Under the pieces are notes generated by a model. The model saw only the letters and a list, made by a program, of their open reading frames with translations, did no database searches and was not told the DNA's origin. Positions 22,781-30,997 of a DNA stretch of 38,162 nucleotides are shown in pieces. The translations under genes and the position numbers were made by a program. Origin of the DNA: Planctomycetota bacterium. GTDB taxonomy: Bacteria; Planctomycetota; Planctomycetia; Gemmatales; Gemmataceae. The stretch's first letter is position 1. Each line of letters opens with the position of its first letter. Where the stretch lies: positions 1 through 38,162 of the forward strand of contig VGZI01000036.1 of NCBI GenBank assembly GCA_016872605.1. Reading direction: 5' to 3'.

Positions 22781-25159
22781 CTATTTCTCCGTATCGACAA
22801 TACCCGTGGTCAGGCGCATTTGGTTGGTGAGGTCCTGCACGAGATTGGACCGGCGCAAAAAGAGCAGCGCGAAGCAGGTGTTGAGCGGCGGGCTGTTGCC
22901 GTGATAGAAACCACTTGGCCAATCGCCGGCCCCTTGTTGGTGATGCACAAGAATTTGTGAGCCCCAACCGTACCAATCTTTGCCGCCGATCGTCTTGAGA
23001 TCGTACAGCATGGCGACACGTTCGACCGACCAAAGAAAATACAAGTTCTGCATTTCGCCCGGGTTCTTTCCGGGCTCGACCGGTTGGCCGATGTAACGCG
23101 CCAGCGCTTGCAGGCCACGGCGAATGCTGGGATCTTCCAGAGCGGGTTTGACGACCAGTTCGCGCGGATTCTTCGGATTGAAGTTGACGATCTCCGGCGC
23201 CGCCCCGTGCCCCATGGCGAGCCCCAGAAGGCCGACGTTAGTCATCGTATGCGTCGTATGTCCGCCAGGGTGGTAGCCCCAGCCGCCGTCGGCATTGTGC
23301 GAACTCATGAAACGCTGATACGCCAGCAGCAAGGATTGATCGGCCGGCACATTGTTGCGCCGCGCCGCCCAAAGCGCCAGCATGGCGAATTGTGTGTTCG
23401 AGTTGTCGCCGGCGCCGAAGCGTCCCTTCCCCTGCCCTTTCTTGACGCCTTGATTCTTGACGATTGCCAGGTTTTGCAAATTGGCCGGCAGCGACGACGG
23501 CGCGATCGGCTTCACGGCCGGCATGGTCTTCTTCGGCGTCGTCTTCGGGTCCGTGCCGACCGGTGGGATCAGCCCAGGTCCCTTGTCCTTCGGCTTGGCA
23601 TTGGGGTCACCCGGAGAGGCGATCCCCTTGGCCAGGATGAGTTCATCAAATTGTGCAAACGGATCATTGAGCGGAGCGGGGTCACGCTTCGGATTGATGG
23701 CGATGCCGGACTGCGTTTTCATACCACCCATCCCGATCGGATTGAGCAGGTTGGGCTGCTTGTGGGACTGCAGGAAAGCGTACAGCTTGTACATATCCGG
23801 CGGACTGAGCTCCGGGCACGAGTACGTCCAGCCGCCGCCTTCATTCTGCCCGGCCATCAGGCGGAGCGCCATGCCCTGAATCAACGGTCTATCGCGCGAG
23901 TCGCCGAGCCGATCAAGGAACAGAATGGCCAGGGAAATCTGATAGGTATGATTGAGATTGCCGGCGTTGGCGCGAACATATGACGCGGCCCGCTGAACGG
24001 CGGGATCCTTGGGGCTGACGTCGCATTCCAGCAGCGTCAAGCCGCCGATCGCTGCATAGCCGACGGGATGGCCGTGATGCCAAGTGCCGTTCGCATGCTG
24101 CGTCCTTTTGAGGTATTTGACGCCCTTGTCGATGGCTTCATTGATCTTCCTTTGCTGCTCGGTCAATGCCGCGCTGTTGCCGCTGTTCACGGACGAAATC
24201 GGATCGATCTGGATGCCGGCGCCGCCTGGCTGCGTGATAAGCTTGCGCTTGAGAACCTGCTTGATTTCCTCATCGATCTTGTCCCGTGCGTCGTCATCCT
24301 CTTCTTCTCCCGAGTCGCCTGATTTATTAGCTTTCGGCGTCGACGACTTTCCATTAGGCGGTACGTTTGCTGCTGGTTTGCTCGATTTGGCGGCGAGTTG
24401 ATTCGTGGCATCCCCGTCGGACGACGATCCAGAGCGCGCCGCCTGGGATAGCTTCCAGGCGCCAAAGACAATTCCACCTGTCAAGACGAACAACAACACG
24501 CACGTCGCAATGCCGAGCAGGATAGTGCCGGCCATGCTCGAACTGTCGTCGTCGGCTGACCGTCGTGCCGCCGCAGGCCGCGCCTTCTCCGGTTCTGCGG
24601 CTGCCGGCACGCTGGCCTTGGGCGGCGGCGGCGTCTCGGTAACAGCCTGAGCCACCGGCGGCGCATACGCCTTGGCGATCGGAACGTCATGCTTCGGCCG
24701 TTTCTTCTTCGCCGGCTGAGGCTCGCCTATCTCGGCTGTGTCGACGAGTTCGACATCGATCGCCGCGCTCGATTCCTCCACGACATCGGCGATCGGCTCT
24801 ATCGCCGGAGGCACATCGTCTGGCTCGACTACGGCCACGGGCGGCGGTTCATCGTGCAGCGTTTCCATCACTGGGGCGGGAGGCAACTCGATCGTGTCGG
24901 GAACGGAACGCTCTTCCTCGGCGTGCAAGGTCGGCGGCGATTGCCATTCGTCATGCACTGAAGGAGGAGCGACAACCACGTCTTGGCCGACCGACGATTG
25001 ACTCGCCATCGCCAACTCCGGGGCAGCGAACGATTCGACGTTGCTCGCCGGGAACTGCGTCATACAGATCAAGCAATCGACCGGCGTCCCCTCGGCGACC
25101 TCTCGGCCAAAATTCAGCGTCGAGCCGCAATAGGGACAATTGAGTTGAGTGATTGGCAC
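22781..25159 (-). CDS. Zinc-ribbon, single-TM, prenyltransferase/squalene-oxidase-repeat protein
   Basis: A 792-residue protein starting at GTG. Residues 8-32 form a zinc ribbon (CPYC and CLIC). Residues 40-205 are acidic/Pro/Val-rich and look disordered, turning basic near 150. One membrane helix lies at 210-235 (GTILLGIATCVLLFVLTGG). A Gly/Ser/Lys linker follows. From about 330 there are alpha-alpha repeats of the prenyltransferase/squalene-oxidase type: AIDKGVKYLKRTQHANGTWH, GGLTLLECDVSPKDPAVQRA, NEGGGWTYSCPELSPPDMYK, NADGGWGYHPGGHTTHTMT. The expected topology is a cytosolic zinc ribbon with repeats outside. No cyclase catalytic aspartate motif (DxDD) is visible, so a binding role is likelier than an enzyme. 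Such proteins are numerous in Gemmataceae (family knowledge). Function unknown. Confidence 0.85.
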   Translation of the reverse strand: MPITQLNCPYCGSTLNFGREVAEGTPVDCLICMTQFPASNVESFAAPELAMASQSSVGQDVVVAPPSVHDEWQSPPTLHAEEERSVPDTIELPPAPVMETLHDEPPPVAVVEPDDVPPAIEPIADVVEESSAAIDVELVDTAEIGEPQPAKKKRPKHDVPIAKAYAPPVAQAVTETPPPPKASVPAAAEPEKARPAAARRSADDDSSSMAGTILLGIATCVLLFVLTGGIVFGAWKLSQAARSGSSSDGDATNQLAAKSSKPAANVPPNGKSSTPKANKSGDSGEEEDDDARDKIDEEIKQVLKRKLITQPGGAGIQIDPISSVNSGNSAALTEQQRKINEAIDKGVKYLKRTQHANGTWHHGHPVGYAAIGGLTLLECDVSPKDPAVQRAASYVRANAGNLNHTYQISLAILFLDRLGDSRDRPLIQGMALRLMAGQNEGGGWTYSCPELSPPDMYKLYAFLQSHKQPNLLNPIGMGGMKTQSGIAINPKRDPAPLNDPFAQFDELILAKGIASPGDPNAKPKDKGPGLIPPVGTDPKTTPKKTMPAVKPIAPSSLPANLQNLAIVKNQGVKKGQGKGRFGAGDNSNTQFAMLALWAARRNNVPADQSLLLAYQRFMSSHNADGGWGYHPGGHTTHTMTNVGLLGLAMGHGAAPEIVNFNPKNPRELVVKPALEDPSIRRGLQALARYIGQPVEPGKNPGEMQNLYFLWSVERVAMLYDLKTIGGKDWYGWGSQILVHHQQGAGDWPSGFYHGNSPPLNTCFALLFLRRSNLVQDLTNQMRLTTGIVDTEK

Positions 25160-25206
25160 GGCAACGTTCCTTTGCTATGAGGCGAATTGGCACGCCGACC
25201 CTTTCC

Positions 25207-25228
25207 CGCGGACGGCAAACCGTCCGCG
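25207..25228. repeat. Small perfect hairpin
   Basis: CGCGGACGG (25207-25215) pairs exactly with 25220-25228 around CAAA. It lies in the divergent gap between the repeat protein and the toxin-antitoxin genes. Confidence 0.6.
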
Positions 25229-25390
25229 ATCCCTTGGGTATTAGTTTACCATGATTGCCGGTTGAAATGCCAGCAAATGCTGAAAAAAAAGTGGACGGCC
25301 ACCGTATGGATCGCCGGCACGAGTTCATTGAGCGACCTGGTCGTCAGACGAGGCGAGAATTCGAAACCTCGTCCGTACCCCATTGACTTA

Positions 25391-25407
25391 ATACGGCTAC
25401 GCCGTAT
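25391..25407. promoter_or_regulatory. Probable operator of the toxin-antitoxin operon
   Basis: ATACGGC-TAC-GCCGTAT is a perfect 7-bp inverted repeat. TTGACT lies just upstream (25383-25388) and TATTAT (25418-25423) just downstream, although their spacing is too long for one promoter. The position, about 60 bases before the toxin start, suits autorepression by the HTH antitoxin. Confidence 0.45.
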
Positions 25408-25465
25408 GCTGGATATGTATTATCGTGAGTTCATTTTTCTTGGGTGGGATCAAGGAAATGAAAAA

Positions 25466-25780
25466 ATGTTGGTGTTCATTGAGACGAGGCTCTTCACTCG
25501 CCTCGTAAGGGAGTACCTTTCTGACGACGAATTTGGGGAACTTCAGGCTGCCTTGATTAAGGCGCCTAATGCGGGGACGATTATTCCACATTCCGGCGGT
25601 GTTCGAAAACTCCGCTGGCGAGGCAAGGGCCGCGGGAAGCGCGGTGGTTGTCGCATAATCTACCTGCCGCGACCAGAGCAGTGCGAGATTTGGCTGATAA
25701 CGATCTATCCCAAGAACGTCTCAGACACAATTTCCACAAAGGACCTTAAGAAGATACGTGACGAGATCGAAAGTGGCTAA
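25466..25780 (+). CDS. HigB/RelE-type toxin
   Basis: A 104-residue member of the RelE/HigB-2 toxin family, ribosome-dependent mRNA nucleases that block translation. Family signatures: FIETRLFTRLVREYLSDDEF at the start, PHSGGVRKLRWRGKGRGKRG in the middle with the basic residues that bind RNA, and RIIYLPRPEQCEIWLITIY followed by a C-terminal helix. The frame is open far upstream (to 25187), but AAGGAA eight bases before ATG 25466 and the family's usual length decide the start. The antitoxin gene overlaps its end, in toxin-first order as is usual for hig systems. The upstream region is less G+C-rich than the neighbours, suggesting acquisition by transfer. Confidence 0.9.
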   Translation: MLVFIETRLFTRLVREYLSDDEFGELQAALIKAPNAGTIIPHSGGVRKLRWRGKGRGKRGGCRIIYLPRPEQCEIWLITIYPKNVSDTISTKDLKKIRDEIESG

Positions 25781-26042
25781 AAAGCGAAACGTTGGTGCGG
25801 AAATTCTGCAAGGGATCCGCGAGCTCAAGCGCGGCACGCACGGCCGCGCCACTACAATTCCTGCCGTCAGCGCGATCCGGGAGAAAACCGGACTTTCACA
25901 AGCACAGTTCGCCAAGTTACTTGGCGTCTCGGTGCGAACTTTGCAAGACTGGGAGCAAGGCCGCCGCGTCCCCTCTGGCGCAGCCCGAACATTGCTCATG
26001 ATCGCCGCAAGAAATCCCAAGGCGCTCCTGGCCGTAGCGTGA
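25773..26042 (+). CDS. HigA-type XRE-family antitoxin
   Basis: An 89-residue DNA-binding antitoxin with a helix-turn-helix of the Cro/C1 class (TGLSQAQFAKLLGVSVRTLQ), then DWEQGRRVPSGAARTLL. The start VAKKRNVGAEILQGIRELK matches HigA-2-type antitoxins. GTG 25773 overlaps the toxin stop codon by eight bases, implying translational coupling; GTG 25758 is an alternative. It should neutralise the toxin and repress the operon through the palindrome at 25391-25407. The C-terminus is short, as is typical. Confidence 0.9.
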   Translation: MAKKRNVGAEILQGIRELKRGTHGRATTIPAVSAIREKTGLSQAQFAKLLGVSVRTLQDWEQGRRVPSGAARTLLMIAARNPKALLAVA

Positions 26043-26050
26043 CCATTTCC

Positions 26051-26072
26051 TTCGCTAACGCTTCAGGCTCCG
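26051..26072. repeat. Single arm of palindrome family A
   Basis: TTCGCTAACGCTTCAGGCTC (from 26051) is nearly identical to the right arms at 15553-15575 and 37562-37581, but no complementary left arm is present. It directly follows the antitoxin and ends at the stop codon of the convergent flavoprotein, which suggests a truncated copy. Confidence 0.65.
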
Positions 26073-26073
26073 A

Positions 26074-27609
26074 CTACGATGCCGCGACACGTTCCGGCTC
26101 CTGCACCCGTGCCGGCACCAGACGGCCGCCGGTGGTGGCGATCTGTTGCTGATCGCCTGCTTTGCCGGCTTCGTGGTACTCGGCGTCCTGGTTGACTTGC
26201 CAGAGGTCGTAGACGTTTTCGCCGGCGACGATGTTCTTGGCGCAGAGCATCGCCGTCATCATGGCGTGGTCCTGGTTGTTGTACTTGTGCATGCCGTTGC
26301 GGCCGACCAGGTGCAGGTTCGGATAGTTCTTGTCAAGTTCTGAGCGAATCGTGTTGACGTGCTTGGCGTAGTCGTCGTCGTAGACCGGGTACGCCTTTGG
26401 CTGGCGGACGACGGTGCCATCGACGACGTCTTCGGGGGCAGCCAAGCCGATCTTGGCGAGTTCGCGTTTACCGAGTTCGATCAGTTCGGCGTCGGTCGAG
26501 GTCCATAGGCCATCGCCTTCGAAGCAGAAGTACTCCAGGCCGTAGCAAGTCATCGTTGGATCGGGGACCATCTCCGGCGACCAGCTCTTGAAGTTTTGGA
26601 TGCGGCCAACCTTTACGCTCGGATCGTGGATGTAGATCCAGTTATCCTCGAAGGCGTTGCGGTCCTTGAGAATCAGCACGACCGTGAGGAAATCGCGGTA
26701 CTTGAGCGAGTCGGCCGCCTTGATGACGGGTTCGGGCATCTTCGGTGTGATGCCGTTGACGAGTTGTCGCATCGGCGCCGACGAAATGACGTGGCGCGAT
26801 TCAACGCTGTGGCGCTCGCCATTCTGGTCGACGTACGTCGTGGTCCAGAGCCTTTCCTCGGCGTCGAAATGGCATGCGACGACCTTCATGCCCATCTCGA
26901 TTTCGCCTCCCATTGCTTTGATCTTGGCGGCGGCGGCGTCCCACATCATGCCCGGCCCGCGGCGTGGATAGCGAAACGTGTCGATCAAAGTCTTGATAAC
27001 GTTCGATTTGTCCTCGCCGGCCTCTGGCGACTTCGACCCGAATAGCGAATTCCAGACGGCCGACCACAGCGACAGCCCCTTGATGCGCTGGGCCGCCCAG
27101 TCGGCGCTGATCTCCTTGCAACTCATGCCCCACACTTTTTCCGTGTAGGTCTTGAAGAAGATGTTGAACAATCGGCTCCCGAACTGGTTTGTCACCCATT
27201 CCTCGAAGTTCTTCGGGTCTGAGTAGGGCCAGATTTTTGCCCAGAAATACGAGAGCATGCAGTGCGTCGATTCAAAGATGCCGAGCTTGAACAAGGCTTC
27301 GGTCGCCTTGAGCGGGTAGGAGAAAAATGCGTCGCGATAGAAGATACGCGAGGAGCGCGGCCGATCGAGCATGTCGTCGGGGAGAAGCTCGGTCCAAAGA
27401 TCTTCGACTTCCTTTGACTTGGAGAAGAATCGATGACCGCCGATGTCGAAGTGGTAGCCTTTGTACTTGGCGGTGCGAGCGATGCCGCCGACGTAGGTAG
27501 GATCCGCCTCCAGGATAGTGACCGGCACGTTCTCCTTGGACAGGAGATAGCCGGCGGTTAGGCCGGCCGGGCCGGCGCCGATGATAACGACGTTGTTGGG
27601 ATGCGTCAT
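26074..27609 (-). CDS. UDP-galactopyranose mutase-like FAD-dependent oxidoreductase
   Basis: A 511-residue flavoprotein with an N-terminal Rossmann FAD motif (VVIIGAGPAGLTAGYLLSKE) and the UGM/protoporphyrinogen-oxidase-like follow-up GGIARTAKYKGYHFDIGGHR. Later blocks include YTEKVWGMSCKEISADWAAQ, a central PRRGPGMMWD segment, and LVGRNGMHKYNNQDHAMMTA near the C-terminus, which closes the FAD site. Relatives act on UDP-sugars or oxidise amines or porphyrins; the substrate here is not certain, but family similarity and neighbours with a glycan flavour suggest a sugar-nucleotide role (inference). The last 40 residues are variable and end at the family A arm. The gene upstream on the same strand is a large membrane protein. 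Confidence 0.88.
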   Translation of the reverse strand: MTHPNNVVIIGAGPAGLTAGYLLSKENVPVTILEADPTYVGGIARTAKYKGYHFDIGGHRFFSKSKEVEDLWTELLPDDMLDRPRSSRIFYRDAFFSYPLKATEALFKLGIFESTHCMLSYFWAKIWPYSDPKNFEEWVTNQFGSRLFNIFFKTYTEKVWGMSCKEISADWAAQRIKGLSLWSAVWNSLFGSKSPEAGEDKSNVIKTLIDTFRYPRRGPGMMWDAAAAKIKAMGGEIEMGMKVVACHFDAEERLWTTTYVDQNGERHSVESRHVISSAPMRQLVNGITPKMPEPVIKAADSLKYRDFLTVVLILKDRNAFEDNWIYIHDPSVKVGRIQNFKSWSPEMVPDPTMTCYGLEYFCFEGDGLWTSTDAELIELGKRELAKIGLAAPEDVVDGTVVRQPKAYPVYDDDYAKHVNTIRSELDKNYPNLHLVGRNGMHKYNNQDHAMMTAMLCAKNIVAGENVYDLWQVNQDAEYHEAGKAGDQQQIATTGGRLVPARVQEPERVAAS

Positions 27610-27632
27610 GGGGAGGGTCCTTTCTTGGTTTA

Positions 27633-27670
27633 CGTTTAGCGCTCGCGCGGCGCCACGCGAGCGCTAAACG
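27633..27670. repeat. Palindrome forming the 3' end of a gene
   Basis: CGTTTAGCGCTCGCG (27633-27647) pairs exactly with 27656-27670 around eight bases. The right arm and loop are translated as the last residues (about AFSARVAPRER) of the membrane protein, and its TAA stop (27636-27638) lies inside the left arm. Confidence 0.85.
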
Positions 27671-29627
27671 CAAGCTCGGCAACCGCTCGTACCTTGTAAC
27701 ACTCGTACACAAAAACTCGGCCATTCGTCGCAGAATAGAGGCCGGGAAACTCATGCGGTATCACGACGTAGTCCAATCCTCGCTCGCGGCACAGTCGCAC
27801 GAGATCGTCCCGCGTCGGGGCCAGGCAATCGAAGTCAATCTTGAACAGATTCGCCATGCCGATCTTCTTGCCTTCATCGGGATGCAGCATTTCGGCCCGT
27901 TGCTGGGCCATCTCGAACTTGGCGACTACTTGAGCCCGCCGATCGATCTCGACTGCCGTGTTGCGCTGGAACATCACGCCAGCGGTCTGGATGATGCTGA
28001 AGTAGCTCGTGGCTTGCACATCGATCCACAGCAAGTCGGGGCGATTGCCAGTGAAGTAGATCGCGGGCCGGCGACCGTCGGTGGTATGATGGTCGCGAAC
28101 GAAATCGCTCACGAAGGCGATGTCTTCGCCGAGCCGAGTATGGTGTTGGCGGAATGCCGGCGAGATTTCCGTTGCGAATAGACCGACGGGAATCGCGAGC
28201 GCAACTACTGCGGATGTCCAGTTCAGCAGCGCATGCGATTCGCTCCAGTAGCACGCTGTCACGCACAGGCCAACGATCAAGAGCGCCGGGCTGACCAAAT
28301 CGAACATGATCCATTCGCTCAAGTCAAAGAACTGGGCGATCACGGCCCGCTGCGTGGCGAAGAAGATCCAGCGGTATGCCATCCATGCGATGGCGCCGAT
28401 CACGAAGCCGCGCGAACCGCCATACCACCACGATTCGTCGTTCATTCGGCTCGCGAAGATCGAGATCGGAACGATGACCGCGAAGATGCCGAGCTCAAGC
28501 GGAATGTAGTGCGTGATGCAGAAGAAGCCGACCAGCGCCACGCTGGCGGCTTGCTTGATCATGGATTCCGAATGGTTCCACCGCGCGATCAGAAGTAGTC
28601 CGAGCGGAACTTGAATGACACGCAAAATCCAGAGCACCCTGTATGGCTGGCCTTGGAACAGAAGTGCGTAGGGCAATTGGGCCGCGATAACCGTGGTCAA
28701 CAGCCCGACGGCGCCCGCTAACAGTACGGCCGCCAAAAATCGTTGGCGATCCGGGCTTTCACTGTAGAAGTTGACGCACGCAGCCATCGGAACGGCGAAC
28801 GAAACGAAGACACTGATCCAATCCTTGACAGACCACGTGTCGGGATAGTTGTAACCAACGGCGACGCGGATGAGCTGATGCCATTCGTCATCCAACGTTC
28901 CGAGGTGTTGTGTCGCGACGTTCGGCGAGACGAGCACGACCGCGAAACCACCAAGCGAAGCGATGATCACACAGCAAAAGGCGCGAACCGAAAGCACTGT
29001 TCCTGCGAGATAGGCACATGCGATCATGGCGCCGCCGAACGCCATCAGCGGATGAAACGTTGCTCCCGCGAACAGCAAGGCGAACGCGGACGCGAATCCG
29101 CGCTGCAGCAGCCGTTCGAGCGCGAAGAGCGTGAACGTCGTTCCGATGATCCGCGGGGTAAAGAACTGCTCATGTACCGTGAAGATGTCGCCGCCGCCGT
29201 AGTTGAGCGGCGCCGTCACGAAATAAAACAGAGCGAGCGTCGCGATCAGCGAATCGTCGACGAGCGCGCGGATGAAACGAAACACAGCGTAAATGAACAG
29301 CGTGTTGAAGACGAGGTAGAGGGCGAAGAACGCTGGCCGAACGCCGATCAACGTGACGATCGGCCCAATTGTGCGCGAGAACAGGCTGAACTGATCCTGG
29401 GAGCCATGGCAGAGGAATACATCGTCCGAATAGGCGCCCGATTCAGCATTGTTCAGGGTCTGCAAGCTGTACAATCGAGCGTCGTGAGCGGTCGAGGAGC
29501 ACGGTCGAGCGACGGCATTTAGGGCGAGAAGCAAAAGAAACAGCGTCCACGGTCGATCCGCGAGAGCGCGAATCGCATTGGCAGCGCTGACCAGCCAGGC
29601 TGGGTAAACAAACTGCATTGTAACCAT
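27636..29627 (-). CDS. Large polytopic membrane protein, unknown function
   Basis: About 663 residues with at least ten hydrophobic helices and a C-terminal soluble domain. The first helix (WTLFLLLLALNAVA) is followed by a loop with HDARLYSLQTLN and FLCHGSQDQFSLFS, and later by NYGGGDIFTVHEQFFTPR; the arrangement recalls GT-C-type integral glycosyltransferases or a planctomycete-specific family, but I cannot place it. The C-terminal part (after about residue 540) contains FVRDHHTTDGRRPAIYFTG and RGLDYVVIPHEFP. It precedes the UGM-like flavoprotein on the same strand. I chose ATG 29627; ATG 29618 is also possible and no clear Shine-Dalgarno sequence is visible. The last codons and the stop come from a palindromic repeat. 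Confidence 0.78.
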   Translation of the reverse strand: MVTMQFVYPAWLVSAANAIRALADRPWTLFLLLLALNAVARPCSSTAHDARLYSLQTLNNAESGAYSDDVFLCHGSQDQFSLFSRTIGPIVTLIGVRPAFFALYLVFNTLFIYAVFRFIRALVDDSLIATLALFYFVTAPLNYGGGDIFTVHEQFFTPRIIGTTFTLFALERLLQRGFASAFALLFAGATFHPLMAFGGAMIACAYLAGTVLSVRAFCCVIIASLGGFAVVLVSPNVATQHLGTLDDEWHQLIRVAVGYNYPDTWSVKDWISVFVSFAVPMAACVNFYSESPDRQRFLAAVLLAGAVGLLTTVIAAQLPYALLFQGQPYRVLWILRVIQVPLGLLLIARWNHSESMIKQAASVALVGFFCITHYIPLELGIFAVIVPISIFASRMNDESWWYGGSRGFVIGAIAWMAYRWIFFATQRAVIAQFFDLSEWIMFDLVSPALLIVGLCVTACYWSESHALLNWTSAVVALAIPVGLFATEISPAFRQHHTRLGEDIAFVSDFVRDHHTTDGRRPAIYFTGNRPDLLWIDVQATSYFSIIQTAGVMFQRNTAVEIDRRAQVVAKFEMAQQRAEMLHPDEGKKIGMANLFKIDFDCLAPTRDDLVRLCRERGLDYVVIPHEFPGLYSATNGRVFVYECYKVRAVAELAFSARVAPRER

Positions 29628-29819
29628 GCTCGCGCGGAGTGAAACTTTTCCGTGTTTGCATCCCAAGCATAGGTCAAAAATGCGTTGAAAGAAAAAAAAT
29701 GCTCAAGTTTGTTGCCGAAGCTTTACAGATTGGCCGGAAAATCGGGATATGTCGAAAAAGAAGACGTCTCTGCGGATCGCAGGGGCGTCAGTTTCAGCTT
29801 CAATCGGTCGGAAAAGTCA

Positions 29820-30929
29820 TCACGGCGTGATGAACTTGCTGTAGTCATCGAAATTGAGGTTTTTCTCGGTTTTGTTGTTGCGCGCGCGGAAAATGCCGAT
29901 CGAGGTCCGCCAAACATAAAACGTATTGGCAAATTCACGATCCTCGCGCTGCACCTTGCGATCGGCTACGACGGCGTCAAGGTACTTGACGATCGATTCC
30001 TCGGTCTTTAGCCCCTTCTGCAACAGCTTCATGCCTGTGAGATCCGTGTTCAGCTCGACGGCGCCAATAAACTCATGCTTGTTGCTGTTCTTGACCTTCA
30101 GCTTCGATTCCAAGTTCTTGGCGAAGTTGGCCGACGATTTGTCGCCCGAGCCGCAGAAGAATGTCGCCGCCATGCCATTGTCCTTGCAAGCGGTTTTCAG
30201 CAATCCCTCCACCTTGACGCTGCGTTTTTCCAGAGTGGGCGAGACCGAGAGGAACACGGCGGCGATAATGTCGACGCCTTCCGACTTCGCTGCCATCGTG
30301 CCGCGATTGAGCACCTGCGGAAACATCGGGTGCGGCGTGAACTTGTAGCGGTACCACTCAGAGTTGATCCACAATGCCCCAAGCGTCGCTCCGCTCTCGG
30401 CGCCGATGACGATCAGGTTCGAGGTGTTGCAATCCTTGGAGGTGTCATTGCGACGTTCGAGATAGGCGCGAACCGCGGCGATGTCGTTCACCAACACCGG
30501 AAGATACGCGTTGCCTTGCTTGATGTAATCCTTGACCTCGATTACTTGCTTGTTCTTAGTCTTGACACTGATCTGGTTCTGCGGCTTGGACCAGAACAAA
30601 TTGGCTTCATCAATAGAGGTGCTGTCGCCGTGCCCGCGGAAATCGAACATCATCACGGAGTATTTGGCTTTCTGCAGCGCCTCCGCGAGATTCTTCCATT
30701 CGGGCGACTTCATCCCGTTCTTGTCGTTGATCGGATGGAGAATGATGACCGTCGGAGCGTCTCTGCCTGCGCTTGGATAGAAAAGCCCCTTCAGTTTGAC
30801 GCCATCGACCGTGGTGATATTAACCGGTTCAGCAACCGCTGCGTCTTGGGCGCGAGCCGAAGTGGACCCCAGAAGCGTCGCGCCGACAAGGACTGCCCAG
30901 GATACGTAGCGTATCGACAGAAACGACAT
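29820..30929 (-). CDS. Secreted alpha/beta hydrolase
   Basis: 369 residues with a Sec signal peptide (SFLSIRYVSWAVLVGATLLG, cleavage near ARA). The hydrolase core shows the early strand TVIILHPINDKNG, MMFDFRGHGDS, and a nucleophile elbow GAESGATLGAL. Later segments (DIIAAVFLSVSPTLE, MAATFFCGSGDKSSA) fit the acid-residue strands. The usual HG oxyanion motif reads HPIND, as in several planctomycete hydrolases. The substrate is unknown. GGAGG lies six bases before ATG 30929, and the upstream promoter is among the best in the window. Probably periplasmic and monocistronic. Confidence 0.85.
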   Translation of the reverse strand: MSFLSIRYVSWAVLVGATLLGSTSARAQDAAVAEPVNITTVDGVKLKGLFYPSAGRDAPTVIILHPINDKNGMKSPEWKNLAEALQKAKYSVMMFDFRGHGDSTSIDEANLFWSKPQNQISVKTKNKQVIEVKDYIKQGNAYLPVLVNDIAAVRAYLERRNDTSKDCNTSNLIVIGAESGATLGALWINSEWYRYKFTPHPMFPQVLNRGTMAAKSEGVDIIAAVFLSVSPTLEKRSVKVEGLLKTACKDNGMAATFFCGSGDKSSANFAKNLESKLKVKNSNKHEFIGAVELNTDLTGMKLLQKGLKTEESIVKYLDAVVADRKVQREDREFANTFYVWRTSIGIFRARNNKTEKNLNFDDYSKFITP

Positions 30930-30968
30930 GAAATGCCTCCGCGGATGTTGCACCAACGTCTGATTAGG

Positions 30969-30997
30969 ATCATAAAGCGAATCGATTCGGCGGTCAA
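30969..30997 (-). promoter_or_regulatory. Promoter of the secreted hydrolase gene
   Basis: On the minus strand TTGACC (30992-30997), 17 bp, then TATGAT (30969-30974; five of six consensus bases), about 40 bases before the ATG. Confidence 0.68.

Noticed and set aside
25187..25465. N-terminal extension of the toxin
   Set aside because: The frame is open but has no family similarity, contains the operator-like palindrome and promoter-like boxes, and would double the normal toxin length.
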